A DNA stretch of 48,868 nucleotides from Rikenellaceae bacterium (GCA_020860245.1 JAJBUQ010000033.1:1-48868), one strand, 5' to 3'; shown: positions 7,516 to 16,725, counted from the stretch's first letter. Program-made: numbers and translations. Notes: generated by a model from the sequence alone, not told the origin.

Positions 7516-9702
7516 TTAATTTATAGACATCATCTCCCTGTATTTAGGCAGTGGCCATAGTTCGTCGTCCACAATTCTTTCGAGATGGTCGATGTGGTAT
7601 CTTATCGTATCGAGATACGGTCTCACGATCTCGGAATAACCGACTGCACGCTCTACTACATCGGACACATTATTGAATCTCTTTCGCTCTTCCACCATGT
7701 CGTGAACACCCTCGCGGATAGCTTTGACATGGCCTGCTATTCGTGTGATAGTTCTTATCTCTTCCGCTGCGAGCTCTTTATACTGGTCCGGAAGAATATC
7801 TTTTAAACCCTGTACATTATGTATCAATACGTTCTGGTATTTGATAACTGTCGGTACAATATGGTTTGTCGCAAGGTCTGCCAGCACCCTCGATTCGATC
7901 TGTATCTTCTTGACAAGTATCTCGTTATTAATCTCGAAGCGAGCTTTCAATTCAGAGTCGTTGAATATACCGAGTCTCTTGAACAGATTCGAAAATTTAG
8001 GACGGAGCGGAGCTTTGAATGCTTCCGTTACATTATTGATCGACTCCAAGCCGCGTTTCTCTGCCTCCTTGAGCCATTCGTCGCTATAACCGTTGCCCTC
8101 GAACCTTACAACTTTGGATCCCGTAATATAATTACGGATAGTTTGAAGTATTGCCTCATCCTTCTTAACACCCTTAGCTATGAGTTTATCCACATCGTTC
8201 TTGAACTCAATAAGCGTGTCCGCGATAGCTGCATTTATAACGATGAGCGGAGCCGCACAGTTACCCGATGATCCCGTTGCCCTGAATTCGAATCTGTTGC
8301 CTGTAAACGCGAATGGAGAAGTCCTGTTCCTGTCGGTGTTATCCAGCAATATGTCTGGAATTTTACCTATATCGAGTTTTATATCTGTTTTTTCGTCCGG
8401 TGACATTTTTTTGTCCGTAACGCGTTCTTCGATAGAGTCCAAAACCGCAGAGAGGGTAGAACCTGCAAATACCGACATCACCACCGGAGGAGCCTCGTGA
8501 GCACCGAGACGGTGTGAGTTGGATTCGCTTGCGATCGACGACATCATCAATAATCCGTAATCGTGTGCCGCCTTGATCGCGCTCACGAAGAATGCAAGAA
8601 ATTGCGTATTGTTCTTCGGGGTCTTACCCGGAGCCAGAAGGTTCACGCCCGTGTTGGTCGCAAGCGACCAGTTGCAGTGTTTACCCGAACCGTTTACCCC
8701 GTGGAACGGCTTCTCGTGAAATAACACGCGAAGTTTGTGCCTCAAAGCAACGCGCCTCATTATGTTCATTAACAGGGTGTTATGATCTACTGCAATATTA
8801 GCTTCCTCGAATACCGGAGCACACTCGAATTGGTTCGGTGCTACTTCGTTATGGCGTGTCTTGAGCGGAATTCCGAGCCTGTAAGCCTGCTCTTCGAAAT
8901 CTTTCATAAACTCGGACACTCTTTGAGGAATTGCCCCGAAATAGTGGTCTTCGAGTTGTTGATCTTTAGCTGCAATGTGTCCCATAAGGGTTCTGCCTGT
9001 CTGCGCAAGGTCCGGACGTGCGAGAAACAGCGCCTCATCCACAAGAAAATATTCCTGTTCCCAACCTAATGTAACCTTAACATCGGTGACATCCTTGTCG
9101 AATAGCTGCGCTACGTCTACCGCTGCATCCTGCACCTTCTGCAACGATTTAAGAAGCGGGGTTTTAAAGTCCAGCGCTTCTCCGGTATAAGAAACAAAGA
9201 TACTCGGAATACATAGGGTTTTATCGAGAATGAATGCCGGCGACGACGGATCCCATGCCGAATATCCGCGCGCCTCGAAGGTGTTTCTCAAACCTCCGGT
9301 AGGGAATGACGAAGCATCCGGTTCCTGCTGGATGAGAAGATCTCCTTTGAAGGTTTCAAAGCAGCCTCCAGACATTATAGGCTCAAAGAAGGCATCGTGT
9401 TTCTCCGCCGTAGAGTCATTAAGAGGTTGAAACCAATGAGAATAGTGTGTGCAGCCGCGCTCGGTCGCCCATGTCTTCATTCCGATTGCTATCTGATTCG
9501 CCGTCTTGCGGTCGATATTCTTGCCCTCGTCGATCGCCGTGCATAGACTGTCATAGGCATCTTTGGGAATATAGTGCCTCATTTTTTCCCTGTCGAACAC
9601 GTCTATGCCGAATATCGATGAAATTTTTTCATCCGATAATGTTGTCTTTACAAATTCCCTTCTGGATATCTCGTCAAGAGCTTTAAATCGCAATGTAGCC
9701 AT
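7516..9702 (-). CDS. glnN: Type III glutamine synthetase
   Basis: This 728-residue enzyme has the size of GlnN (about 700-730 residues), well above the roughly 450-470 of GlnA. It forms glutamine from glutamate, ammonia and ATP in the cytoplasm as dodecamers. Visible family segments include GWEQEYFLVD (about residue 212), KTRHNEVAPNQFECAP (about 285), FHGVNGSGKHCNWS (about 340) and NRTSPFAFTGNRFEFRATGSS (about 450). The ATG at 9702 is preferred to the TTG at 9726, because that TTG lies inside a perfect -7 promoter motif. It is a monocistronic gene with its own terminator, and no nitrogen regulator is adjacent. The call is firm. Confidence 0.97.
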   Translation of the reverse strand: MATLRFKALDEISRREFVKTTLSDEKISSIFGIDVFDREKMRHYIPKDAYDSLCTAIDEGKNIDRKTANQIAIGMKTWATERGCTHYSHWFQPLNDSTAEKHDAFFEPIMSGGCFETFKGDLLIQQEPDASSFPTGGLRNTFEARGYSAWDPSSPAFILDKTLCIPSIFVSYTGEALDFKTPLLKSLQKVQDAAVDVAQLFDKDVTDVKVTLGWEQEYFLVDEALFLARPDLAQTGRTLMGHIAAKDQQLEDHYFGAIPQRVSEFMKDFEEQAYRLGIPLKTRHNEVAPNQFECAPVFEEANIAVDHNTLLMNIMRRVALRHKLRVLFHEKPFHGVNGSGKHCNWSLATNTGVNLLAPGKTPKNNTQFLAFFVSAIKAAHDYGLLMMSSIASESNSHRLGAHEAPPVVMSVFAGSTLSAVLDSIEERVTDKKMSPDEKTDIKLDIGKIPDILLDNTDRNRTSPFAFTGNRFEFRATGSSGNCAAPLIVINAAIADTLIEFKNDVDKLIAKGVKKDEAILQTIRNYITGSKVVRFEGNGYSDEWLKEAEKRGLESINNVTEAFKAPLRPKFSNLFKRLGIFNDSELKARFEINNEILVKKIQIESRVLADLATNHIVPTVIKYQNVLIHNVQGLKDILPDQYKELAAEEIRTITRIAGHVKAIREGVHDMVEERKRFNNVSDVVERAVGYSEIVRPYLDTIRYHIDHLERIVDDELWPLPKYREMMSIN

Positions 9703-9723
9703 ATTTAAAATTTTATATGTCGG

Positions 9724-9731
9724 CAAAATTA
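9724..9731 (-). promoter_or_regulatory. -7 promoter element of glnN
   Basis: Read on the minus strand this is TAATTTTG, a full TAnnTTTG match 21 bp upstream of the ATG at 9702. It implies a short leader of about 15 nt. I see no good -33 TTTG. Confidence 0.6.
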
Positions 9732-10028
9732 TATAAAATTATTTCATTAATATTATAATTCAGGGGGGTATTATTAAAATAAAAATGATTTGGCGAAGAA
9801 AAGAAGATAAAAAAAGAGGACCCATCCTTATAATTCCACTTACCTACTAACCCTGAAATTTGTGGTTTTATCGGATAGATCCCCGTCGCCGGCAGTTAAG
9901 CCTGTTTAACTAATGAATTATGAATATTAAATGGAAGTTCCCGGACCGGTTATTCAGCAATCCCCCTCTTCGCCGCCATCCGCAGGATCATTCCACTTCG
10001 ATTATTTTTTTTCGGTAATTTAAGGAAT
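9732..10028. other. 297-bp intergenic stretch, no gene seen
   Basis: No credible ORF or RNA was found. On the minus strand an AGGA-TGGG-TCCT hairpin near 9817-9828 precedes a T tract and could weakly terminate the sigma-factor operon transcript. It lies 200 bp past that operon's last stop codon. Confidence 0.45.
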
Positions 10029-10718
10029 TTACAATCCGTCCTCATCGTAAGTAAAAATTCCTTTTTCGGTAATAACTCTTCCCAGATAATCGGTGTGGGT
10101 TAGGTGTATCGTTACCGAAGTTTTACCTTCGGGTATCAAAGAAGTTATGTCGAACGAGATATGTTTATTTACAAAAATATTCTCTTTGTCACCTTTGGCA
10201 TCGTGTGTGAAAATTACGTAGACATTGTCTTCATCCGCATCCGGATTGTCTTCATTTACGACCAAGGCGACTGTATGTGCGGGACCGTCGGGAGTAATAC
10301 CTATCCTGTATTCGATATTAAGATATCTGCCTCCGAATCCCGTTCGTTCTATATTTACGAAATCTTCCCCGATATTGCCTGCTAAAGAACTGTATACAGG
10401 CCTCTTTACCTCCACATCTTCGTAATTCAACAGATTTACGATGAAATTTTTGCTGCCGTTTTCAATTTTGTCGGCAAGGATCTTGTATCCTGCCAAAACG
10501 CGTTGCCCTTCGATATTCTTATCTTCGAATTCGGGAGTTTCGATATAAAGTATAGTCTTGTCGTCCAGAATTATCTGCGGTGTCGCCGTTCCCGTATATA
10601 AATTGCCGAGCGTTACATAGTATTGTACGTACGAGTCCTTGTTATCATCCTTGCATCCGGTAAAGAATACGGCCGATATTACTGACAGAAATAAAAAGAA
10701 TAATATTCTCCTTTTCAT
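10029..10718 (-). CDS. NigD-like lipoprotein
   Basis: This 229-residue protein has a lipoprotein signal (MKRR, hydrophobic stretch, lipobox FTGC with Cys22). The acidic DDNKD after Cys is the kind of sequence that sends lipoproteins to the surface in Bacteroidetes. The body resembles the NigD family: a GNLYTG segment, DDKTILYIE, then QRVLAGYKILADK at about residues 72-84, followed by a C-terminal beta-sandwich ending in VTIHLTHTDYLG. NigD-like proteins are widespread in Bacteroidales and their function is unsettled despite the bacteriocin-locus name. It is the last gene of the sigma/anti-sigma unit, 62 nt downstream of the barrel protein, and may be a target or accessory of that regulator. 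Confidence 0.75.
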   Translation of the reverse strand: MKRRILFFLFLSVISAVFFTGCKDDNKDSYVQYYVTLGNLYTGTATPQIILDDKTILYIETPEFEDKNIEGQRVLAGYKILADKIENGSKNFIVNLLNYEDVEVKRPVYSSLAGNIGEDFVNIERTGFGGRYLNIEYRIGITPDGPAHTVALVVNEDNPDADEDNVYVIFTHDAKGDKENIFVNKHISFDITSLIPEGKTSVTIHLTHTDYLGRVITEKGIFTYDEDGL

Positions 10719-10780
10719 AATTTGGTTTAAAATTATCTGTTTATAAGATGATATCCGAAGGATTTACGTTGCATCGGATA

Positions 10781-11947
10781 TTAAAAATTTGTACGGAATC
10801 CAATTCTCATATTAAAATTATCCGGATGATCCTGCCAGTAAGTATCCGGTTGTCTGCTGTTCGAAAAGAAATGGCTGTATCCCGGTTCGAAATATATTCC
10901 GAATACAGGCGATATGTTGTACATGATGCCTATATTGCCTGATACCGACCATTGGATCCCGTTCGCAGAAAAATTCTCCGTGTACGGTTCCTGCAGACCG
11001 CTTCCGCTGAATTCATGTTTGACATGCGTTCTTACGTTGAAGTTAGCCTCTCCTCCCGCCTTGGCATACAGTTCGAAAGAAGGCCTCTTCAATATGGAAT
11101 ACGTTACGGATAAAGGGACGCCGATGTAGTGTGCGGATTGTTTTATCTTGTAATTTATATAATTCTCTGTTTCAGCCTTAGAATGGAGAAATGTATAAGA
11201 TATTCCTGTCTCTACTCCCCATTTGTCGTTCAACAATTTTCGTACGACTGCTCCGGCCGATATCGGCATACTGTGATCGTAATTCGTGGTCTCTACAATA
11301 GCGGTGTTGGCATAAGACATATTGACGCTGGTTATCGCCGATCGGGAAGCCAGTAGATTATTGCCTGTAATGCTGAGGCCGAAATTATTCCCTCCCAAGC
11401 TGCCGTCGGCATATACGGAAATACTCCAGTCTTTATCTCTTGGATGGCTTATATTTGGAGGAAACCCGCTCGGAGGGGGAGGATTATGCCTGTTTGTTAC
11501 TCTTCTGGGCACAGGAGGTCTGTCGTTGGCTTCTTGCGGCCGCTGTGGAGGAAGCAGAAGTTCTACGGGGGTGAAGTCCATATTTTCGTCTCTCCCGAAG
11601 TCAATATAAGGATCGATTCGGTGATTTTTTACAGGCTCTTCTATCTCCGCAATTATCTCCAGCAGGGATCGTAACATGGAATTACCCATATCGCCGCTGT
11701 CCGGATCTGAGGTCGGATGTTCGGTAACTATATTATCGAGTATGGCGTCGTTTCTTAAAAGAAAAAACATTCCCGTGAACATTGCTCCGATGATAAGTGC
11801 CGCCGCAGCATACCTTAAAACCGGACTGTTTCTTTTCTTAGGAATTAAACCGAGTCGCCGTTCTATGATCTCCCAATCCTTATCGACCGGTTCGATAGAA
11901 TATCCTTCCAGTTTACGTTTTAATATGTCCTCGAACTTGTCGTTCAT
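10781..11947 (-). CDS. Anti-sigma-like protein with inner-membrane segment and C-terminal beta-barrel domain
   Basis: This 388-residue protein has three parts. Residues 1-42 are a charged cytoplasmic segment (DKFEDILKRKLEGYSIEP, then DWEIIERRLGL), like the sigma-binding ends of Bacteroidetes anti-sigma factors. Residues 43-64 form one hydrophobic helix (YAAAALIIGAMFTGMFFLL). A Pro-rich linker at about 118-165 (LLPPQRPQ, NPPPPSGFPP) leads to about 200 residues of alternating beta-strand sequence ending in Phe, typical of PorT-like outer-membrane barrels. It overlaps the ECF sigma gene by 4 nt (ATGA), so the pair is co-translated. Inferred role: membrane-spanning control of the sigma factor. 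A TM helix plus a barrel-like domain in one chain is an unusual topology. Confidence 0.75.
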   Translation of the reverse strand: MNDKFEDILKRKLEGYSIEPVDKDWEIIERRLGLIPKKRNSPVLRYAAAALIIGAMFTGMFFLLRNDAILDNIVTEHPTSDPDSGDMGNSMLRSLLEIIAEIEEPVKNHRIDPYIDFGRDENMDFTPVELLLPPQRPQEANDRPPVPRRVTNRHNPPPPSGFPPNISHPRDKDWSISVYADGSLGGNNFGLSITGNNLLASRSAITSVNMSYANTAIVETTNYDHSMPISAGAVVRKLLNDKWGVETGISYTFLHSKAETENYINYKIKQSAHYIGVPLSVTYSILKRPSFELYAKAGGEANFNVRTHVKHEFSGSGLQEPYTENFSANGIQWSVSGNIGIMYNISPVFGIYFEPGYSHFFSNSRQPDTYWQDHPDNFNMRIGFRTNF

Positions 11948-12471
11948 TGGTTCTCTAAAATTTTTTTGTTCAATAAGGTCTTAGCCCTTGCATACTGCGA
12001 TCTCGATGTTCCTTCGCTTATATTGAGCAGTTCGGCGATCTCTTTGTGGGAAAAACCCTCGACAGCATATAAATTCAGTACCGTCCTGTATCTGTCCGGC
12101 AGACTTGAGATTATCGAGATAAGTTCCTCTGCCGACATTTTTTCCAGTGCGGAGGGATCATTCCCCGAAATATTCCGCATATCGTCCGTATTCCCTGCCT
12201 CCTTCAGCGATTTATTTTTTCTTAAATAACCTAAGGAGGTTGTCACGAATACCCGTCTCAGCCATCCTTCGAAAGAACCTTCTCCTCTGAAATCTGCGAT
12301 TTTGGAGAAGACGGTAATAAAACCGTCGTGCAGAAGATCGTGCGCGATATCGAGGTCGTTCACATACCTGTAACAAATACCCAGCATTTTAGAAGAGTAC
12401 TTTTCGTACAATTTACTTAATGCCTCTGCGTCCTTATTCCTGCATCGTTCTATCAGCTGTTCTTCCGTCAC
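11944..12471 (-). CDS. ECF-type RNA polymerase sigma factor
   Basis: This is a 175-residue sigma-70 family protein. Region 2 spans about residues 10-80 (LYEKYSSKMLGICYRYV, DIAHDLLHDGFITVF, SFEGWLRRVFVTTSLGYLRK). Region 4 spans about 115-170 (ELISIISSLPDRYRTVLNLYAVEGFSHKEIAELL, then SEGTSRSQYARAK). It lacks regions 1 and 3, as ECF factors do. The start codon is GTG at 12471. The 4-nt overlap with the downstream transmembrane protein supports a sigma/anti-sigma pair. The signal it answers is not evident, though an extracytoplasmic cue is inferred from its partner. Confidence 0.93.
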   Translation of the reverse strand: MTEEQLIERCRNKDAEALSKLYEKYSSKMLGICYRYVNDLDIAHDLLHDGFITVFSKIADFRGEGSFEGWLRRVFVTTSLGYLRKNKSLKEAGNTDDMRNISGNDPSALEKMSAEELISIISSLPDRYRTVLNLYAVEGFSHKEIAELLNISEGTSRSQYARAKTLLNKKILENQ

Positions 12472-12544
12472 GGGTTAGTTCGGTTTTTCGCTATAATAAT
12501 GATGCAAAGTGCGGATTTATTGTTGCATCTTTAATAAAAATATA

Positions 12545-13642
12545 TTATTTTTCAATAAATGGCATATTAACTATCGCAGTTTTGACAGGTTTGTCGCGGA
12601 TTATTATATATATATCTTTATCATAGTGGTCAGTATCTATGTACCCCATGCCGATACCCTTCTTGAGGCACGGCGACATCGTTCCCGAAGCTACTTCCCC
12701 GATAATTCTCCCTTCCTTATCTGCGATCTTATATCCGTGCCTCGGAACTCCGCGTTCGACGAGCAGGAAGCCCCGCAATTTTTTTGCTACGCCGTTCTTT
12801 TTCTGCGCTTCGAATATATCCCTGCCGATAAAGTCTTTATCATCGGTGAATTTGGTGATCCATCCGAGCCCCGCTTCGATAGGAGACGTAGAGTCGTCTA
12901 TGTCGTTGCCGTAGAGGCGGAAGCCCATCTCCAGCCTTAACGTATCCCTTGCGCCGAGTCCTATGGGAGCCAATCCGAGCGGTTCGCCGTGCTTCCATAC
13001 GTATTCCCAAAGGGTATCCGCATATTTGCTGTCTACATATATCTCGTATCCTCCTGCCCCCGTGTACCCGGTCGCTGAGATTACGGCCTCTTTTATCTCT
13101 CCTATATCTGTAACTAAAAATGTATAATATTGCAAATCGGAGATGTCTCTGCCCAGCATGCTGCCGACTATCTCTTCCGCCTTCGGACCCTGTATCGCAA
13201 GCTGTGCCGTGCAGTCCGATACGTTCAGTAAATCTCTTCCTGCTACGACTCCGAATTCTCCGGCATGGGAAAGAAGAAAATCCCAGTCTTTGTCGATATT
13301 CGAAGCGTTCACGACAAGAAGGTACTCCTCTTCGTTCATTCGGTAGACAAGAAGGTCGTCCACGATTCCTCCGTTCTCGTTAGGGAAGTATGAATACTGT
13401 ATCTTACCGTCTGTTAGCGACGTTATGTCGTTGGCTGTGACGTATTGCAGGAATCGAACCGCATTGCTGCCCTTCACCACGATCTCTCCCATGTGACTCA
13501 CATCGAATAACCCCGCGTTGCTGCGCACTGCAAGATGTTCTCTGTTAATCCCGGTATATTCGATAGGCATCCGGAATCCGGCGAATTCCACCAGCTTCGC
13601 GCCAAGTTCTGCATGATATTTTGTAAACGGAGTCTCTTTCAT
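12545..13642 (-). CDS. gcvT: Glycine cleavage system aminomethyltransferase (T-protein)
   Basis: This 365-residue tetrahydrofolate-dependent enzyme takes the aminomethyl group from lipoyl H-protein, releasing ammonia and 5,10-methylene-THF. Family signatures seen: FAGFRMPIEYTGI at about residue 20, LFDVSHMGEI at about 44 and TGYTGAGGYEIYVD at about 190. LGLAPIGLGARDTLRLEMGFRLYGNDID at about 230-257 includes the catalytic and folate-binding region. The C-terminal GMGYIDTDH is also typical. gcvH and gcvP are not in the window, so the system is dispersed. The gene has its own promoter, facing away from the SGNH hydrolase. Confidence 0.96.
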   Translation of the reverse strand: MKETPFTKYHAELGAKLVEFAGFRMPIEYTGINREHLAVRSNAGLFDVSHMGEIVVKGSNAVRFLQYVTANDITSLTDGKIQYSYFPNENGGIVDDLLVYRMNEEEYLLVVNASNIDKDWDFLLSHAGEFGVVAGRDLLNVSDCTAQLAIQGPKAEEIVGSMLGRDISDLQYYTFLVTDIGEIKEAVISATGYTGAGGYEIYVDSKYADTLWEYVWKHGEPLGLAPIGLGARDTLRLEMGFRLYGNDIDDSTSPIEAGLGWITKFTDDKDFIGRDIFEAQKKNGVAKKLRGFLLVERGVPRHGYKIADKEGRIIGEVASGTMSPCLKKGIGMGYIDTDHYDKDIYIIIRDKPVKTAIVNMPFIEK

Positions 13643-13660
13643 TTTTATAATAGAATGTTA

Positions 13661-13691
13661 ATTTGCAAATATAATTTAAAATGTAATTTTG
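13661..13691. promoter_or_regulatory. Divergent overlapping promoters (gcvT and SGNH hydrolase)
   Basis: On the minus strand 13673-13666 reads TATATTTG, a perfect -7 element 24 bp from the gcvT ATG. On the plus strand 13684-13691 reads TAATTTTG, a perfect -7 element 33 bp from the hydrolase ATG at 13724. A TTTG at 13662-13665 serves as -33 box with an 18-nt spacer. The palindrome ATTTGCAAAT at 13661-13670 is shared by the plus -33 box and the minus -7 box, so the two promoters physically overlap. Confidence 0.65.
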
Positions 13692-13723
13692 CCGATAGTA
13701 AACTATATAAATTAAACTATATT

Positions 13724-14368
13724 ATGCGATTGAGATTATGGGTGGCGATTTTTGCCATAGCGTTCATCTGCGTGGGCGCGTCAGCGCAGTCAAAGATTAA
13801 GGTTGCTTGTGTCGGTAACAGTATTACTGCCGGTTCGGGGATTGAAGACAGGGCCAGGCATAGCTATCCTGCCGTTCTTCAACAACTCCTCGGAGAGAGA
13901 TATGAGGTTATAAATTACGGACTGTCCGGAAGAACCCTCCTCTATAATGGGGACAGGCCCTATAAGAATGAGGAGAATTTCGTCAAGGTTCAGGAATACC
14001 AGCCCGATATCGTAATTATAAAACTCGGAACCAATGATTCTAAAATTGAAAATTGGGACAGCCATTCGGTGGAATTCGAAGGAGACCTTCGTAATTTTGT
14101 AAATACGTTTAAAAATTTGGATTCCAAGCCGGATATATACCTTTGTTTCCCGATATGGGCGGCAAACGACAGATATACTATCCGTGAGAGCGTCATCGCC
14201 GGAGAGATCATTCCGGTTATAAATAAAGTCGCGCAGGAGCTCGGAGTAAAAATAATCGACCTCCATACAACGTTGTACGGAATGCCGCAGCTGATACCGG
14301 ACGGTATTCATCCAAATGAACTCGGAGCCGCATTGATCGCCTACGAAGTTTTTAACCGGATAAAATAA
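13724..14368 (+). CDS. Secreted SGNH/GDSL-type hydrolase
   Basis: This 214-residue esterase/lipase-fold protein has an N-terminal signal peptide (MRLRL, hydrophobic, cleavage after ASA near residue 21). SGNH blocks: block I GNSITAG with nucleophile Ser33, block II NYGLSG, block III GTND with its Asn, and block V DGIHP with the catalytic Asp and His near the C-terminus. Such enzymes remove acyl or acetyl groups from glycans or lipids in the periplasm. The ATG at 13724 is chosen over upstream in-frame codons, because the longer frame runs into the gcvT coding region and a perfect promoter sits just before 13724. Substrate unknown; sialate or xylan acetyl esters are possible. Confidence 0.87.
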   Translation: MRLRLWVAIFAIAFICVGASAQSKIKVACVGNSITAGSGIEDRARHSYPAVLQQLLGERYEVINYGLSGRTLLYNGDRPYKNEENFVKVQEYQPDIVIIKLGTNDSKIENWDSHSVEFEGDLRNFVNTFKNLDSKPDIYLCFPIWAANDRYTIRESVIAGEIIPVINKVAQELGVKIIDLHTTLYGMPQLIPDGIHPNELGAALIAYEVFNRIK

Positions 14369-14397
14369 AAATAAGCGTGGGTCACCACGCTTATTTT
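14368..14397. terminator. Bidirectional terminator between SGNH hydrolase and clpX
   Basis: A perfect 13-bp stem (AAAATAAGCGTGG at 14368-14380, complement at 14385-14397) has a 4-nt loop. A and T tracts on either side suit both converging genes. Confidence 0.85.
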
Positions 14398-14401
14398 CTT
14401 A

Positions 14402-15655
14402 TCAGGAAGTTCTCCCAACGAATAATTTGTCTATTTTCGATCTCGCATATTCCAACGTGAATGTAAATTCCCTTACATCTAACGAAGGCAGATCGTACAT
14501 TGCATCCGCCGTTACCGCCTCGCATATAGAACGGAGTCCGCGCGCTCCGAGCTTATACTCTATCGCCTTATCCACTATGTAGTCCAGGGTGTCGTCGTCG
14601 AATGTCACCGCGATACCGTCCATCTCGAACAATTTAACATATTGTTTGATTATGGAGTTCTTGGGCTCTGTGAGTATCGCCCTGAGAGCCGTCTTGTCGA
14701 GAGGGTTGAGATAAGTCAAAACAGGAAGCCTACCGATAAGTTCCGGAATCAATCCGAAGGTTTTCAGATCGTCAGGCACAATATATTGGAGCAGATTGTC
14801 CTTATCGACAGCCTCCGACTTCTGCACCTGTCCGTAACCTACTGCTCTTGTATTGAGCCTCTTGGCAATCTTTTTCTCTATTCCATTGAACGCGCCTCCG
14901 CAGATGAACAGAATATTTTTGGTGTTGATTTGTACGAACTTCTGTTCAGGATGCTTCCTTCCCCCCTGAGGCGGAACGTTCACGACCGTACCTTCGAGGA
15001 TTTTAAGCAGCGCCTGCTGAACGCCCTCTCCCGATACGTCTCTCGTGATCGACGGATTATCGGATTTGCGTGCTATCTTATCTATCTCGTCGATGAATAC
15101 GATACCTCTCTCCGCAAGCTCAACGTTATAGTCCGCGACCTGAAGCAGGCGTGAGAGAATGCCCTCGACATCCTCTCCAACATATCCCGCCTCCGTGAGT
15201 ACTGTTGCATCGACAATCGTGAACGGAACATGAAGTAATTTGGCAATTGTCTTAGCGAGAAGCGTCTTGCCCGTTCCAGTATCTCCCACGAGAATTATGT
15301 TCGATTTTTCGATCTCTACGTCGTTATCGTTGTTCTCTCCGTATATCAATCTCTTGTAGTGGTTATATACCGCAATAGATATAAATTTTTTAGCTGTATC
15401 CTGTCCGATTACGTACTGGTCGAGAAATTCTCTTATCTCAACCGGTTTAAGAAGTTCGTTCTTGTCTATAATGGGTGTCCGCGACGGTCCGTGCATGTTA
15501 TCTTCGGTCTCGGATATGATACGATAACCGTTCGCAATACAGTTGCTGCATATACGACAGCCGTCGTTGCCGCGGAACATTATTATTACTTCGCTTGCGG
15601 ACAGCCCGCAGAAAGAACATTTTTCCTGCTGTCTCGGTCCTTCCTTTTTTGACAT
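14402..15655 (-). CDS. clpX: ATP-dependent Clp protease ATP-binding subunit ClpX
   Basis: This 417-residue AAA+ unfoldase feeds substrates to ClpP. The N-terminal zinc-binding domain has Cys13, Cys16, Cys36 and Cys39. Walker A is GDTGTGKT at about residue 128, Walker B is FIDEIDK at about 193, and sensor-2 GARGLRSI is near residue 378. The ClpP-docking tripeptide that is IGF in E. coli aligns to VGY here (RAVGYGQ, about residue 277). I believe this is common in Bacteroidetes and so not a defect. It follows clpP by 37 nt on the same strand, the classical pair. No trigger-factor gene precedes clpP in this window. Confidence 0.97.
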   Translation of the reverse strand: MSKKEGPRQQEKCSFCGLSASEVIIMFRGNDGCRICSNCIANGYRIISETEDNMHGPSRTPIIDKNELLKPVEIREFLDQYVIGQDTAKKFISIAVYNHYKRLIYGENNDNDVEIEKSNIILVGDTGTGKTLLAKTIAKLLHVPFTIVDATVLTEAGYVGEDVEGILSRLLQVADYNVELAERGIVFIDEIDKIARKSDNPSITRDVSGEGVQQALLKILEGTVVNVPPQGGRKHPEQKFVQINTKNILFICGGAFNGIEKKIAKRLNTRAVGYGQVQKSEAVDKDNLLQYIVPDDLKTFGLIPELIGRLPVLTYLNPLDKTALRAILTEPKNSIIKQYVKLFEMDGIAVTFDDDTLDYIVDKAIEYKLGARGLRSICEAVTADAMYDLPSLDVREFTFTLEYARSKIDKLFVGRTS

Positions 15656-15692
15656 ATTTCGTTTGTAGTAGTTTAAATTTGTTGCAGAGATG

Positions 15693-16373
15693 CTATTTCT
15701 TAGGTCTTTTTTTGCTCAACACCTCATCAATGAGACCGTATTCCTTCGCTTCTACCGCGGTCATCCAGAAGTCCCTGTCCGCGTCCCTCTCTATCTTCTT
15801 GTAAGTCTGTCCGGTATGCTGCGAGAGAATGTCGTATAGCTCCTTCTTGGTTTTAAGTATCTGTTTAGCTGTTATTTCTATATCGGAAGCCTGCCCCTCC
15901 GCGCCCCCTAAAGGCTGGTGGATCATTATTCTGGAGTGGGGAAGAGCCGATCTCTTACCCTCCGCTCCCGCGGTAAGGAGTATGGCCCCCATCGAGGCTG
16001 CCATTCCGGTACAGATAGTCGCTACATCCGCGCTGATAAGCTGCATGGTATCGTATATGCCCAATCCCGCGCTTACCGAACCGCCCGGAGAATTTATATA
16101 TATTTGAATATCCTTGTCCGGTTCTGCCGATTCCAGGAACAGAAGCTGAGCCTGTATTATATTTGCCGCGTCGTCGCACACAGGACATCCGAGGAATATA
16201 ATTCGATCCATCATCAAGCGCGAAAAAACATCCATCGTCGCCACGTTCAACTGTCTCTCCTCTATTATCGTAGGGCTGATGTATCCGCTGTATATTGATT
16301 TGAAGTTATGCAATTTCAGGCTGCTGATACCCATCTTGCCCATCGCGTATTTTTCAAATTCGTCTTTTCTCAT
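15693..16373 (-). CDS. clpP: ATP-dependent Clp protease proteolytic subunit ClpP
   Basis: This 226-residue serine protease assembles into the double heptameric barrel. Catalytic triad: Ser127 in GMAASMGA, His152 in MIHQPLGG, and the Asp of the ERD motif near residue 197. [15 protein letters not shown] (about 90-104) is the substrate-binding strand. The N-terminus is about 20-25 residues longer than in E. coli. No good alternative ATG gives a shorter product except Met11 or Met14, so some trimming is possible. It lies upstream of clpX in a likely two-gene operon. Confidence 0.97.
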   Translation of the reverse strand: MRKDEFEKYAMGKMGISSLKLHNFKSIYSGYISPTIIEERQLNVATMDVFSRLMMDRIIFLGCPVCDDAANIIQAQLLFLESAEPDKDIQIYINSPGGSVSAGLGIYDTMQLISADVATICTGMAASMGAILLTAGAEGKRSALPHSRIMIHQPLGGAEGQASDIEITAKQILKTKKELYDILSQHTGQTYKKIERDADRDFWMTAVEAKEYGLIDEVLSKKRPKK

Positions 16374-16510
16374 AATTAAATAAATTTTACGGTCTAAATT
16401 AATGCAATATTTAAACCTTATCCAAATTTAGGTGATTTTTTCTTTTTTCCAATTATAACTGCATCGAAACAGAATCCGTTGCGGATTTTCATGAAATTTT
16501 TACATAAGCG

Positions 16511-16541
16511 TTTGTTATTAAACTTTTTTGTCATATTTTTG
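16511..16541 (+). promoter_or_regulatory. Promoter of tRNA-Glu (TTTG-N19-TAnnTTTG)
   Basis: TTTG at 16511-16514, a 19-nt spacer and TATTTTTG at 16534-16541 match the full Bacteroidetes vegetative promoter. It ends 23 bp before the tRNA. This is the best complete promoter in the window. Confidence 0.8.
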
Positions 16542-16564
16542 CATCGCTGGTACAAGGCGGATGA

Positions 16565-16636
16565 GGCCCATTCGTCTATCGGTTAGGACGCAAGATTTTC
16601 ATTCTTGAAAGAGGGGTTCGACTCCCCTATGGGCTA
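16565..16636 (+). tRNA. tRNA-Glu (anticodon TTC)
   Basis: The acceptor stem GGCCCAT (16565-16571) pairs with ATGGGCT (16629-16635) with one G-U pair, and the discriminator base is A. The anticodon arm is a CAAGA/TCTTG stem around TTTTCAT, giving anticodon TTC. The T arm AGGGG/CCCCT surrounds TTCGACT. CCA is not encoded. It is a solitary tRNA gene with its own promoter and terminator. Confidence 0.95.
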
Positions 16637-16646
16637 CAAATTATAT

Positions 16647-16674
16647 AACGGCGACCTTCAAAAAGGTTGCCGTT
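16647..16674 (+). terminator. Terminator of tRNA-Glu
   Basis: A 12-bp stem (AACGGCGACCTT with AAGGTTGCCGTT, one G-U pair) has a CAAA loop and begins 11 nt after the tRNA. The T tract is weak. Confidence 0.75.
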
Positions 16675-16725
16675 CTGTATATAATAACGTATTTTTTTCG
16701 TTATTGTTGCAACGCGCGAAATTCT

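Noticed and set aside
13790-14311. 173-codon minus-strand ORF inside the SGNH hydrolase
   Set aside because: Antisense shadow; the plus-strand frame carries all SGNH motifs and a signal peptide.
14402-15655. ClpX docking loop reading VGY instead of IGF as a sign of a broken ClpX
   Set aside because: All other ClpX motifs are intact and this variant is, to my knowledge, usual in Bacteroidetes.
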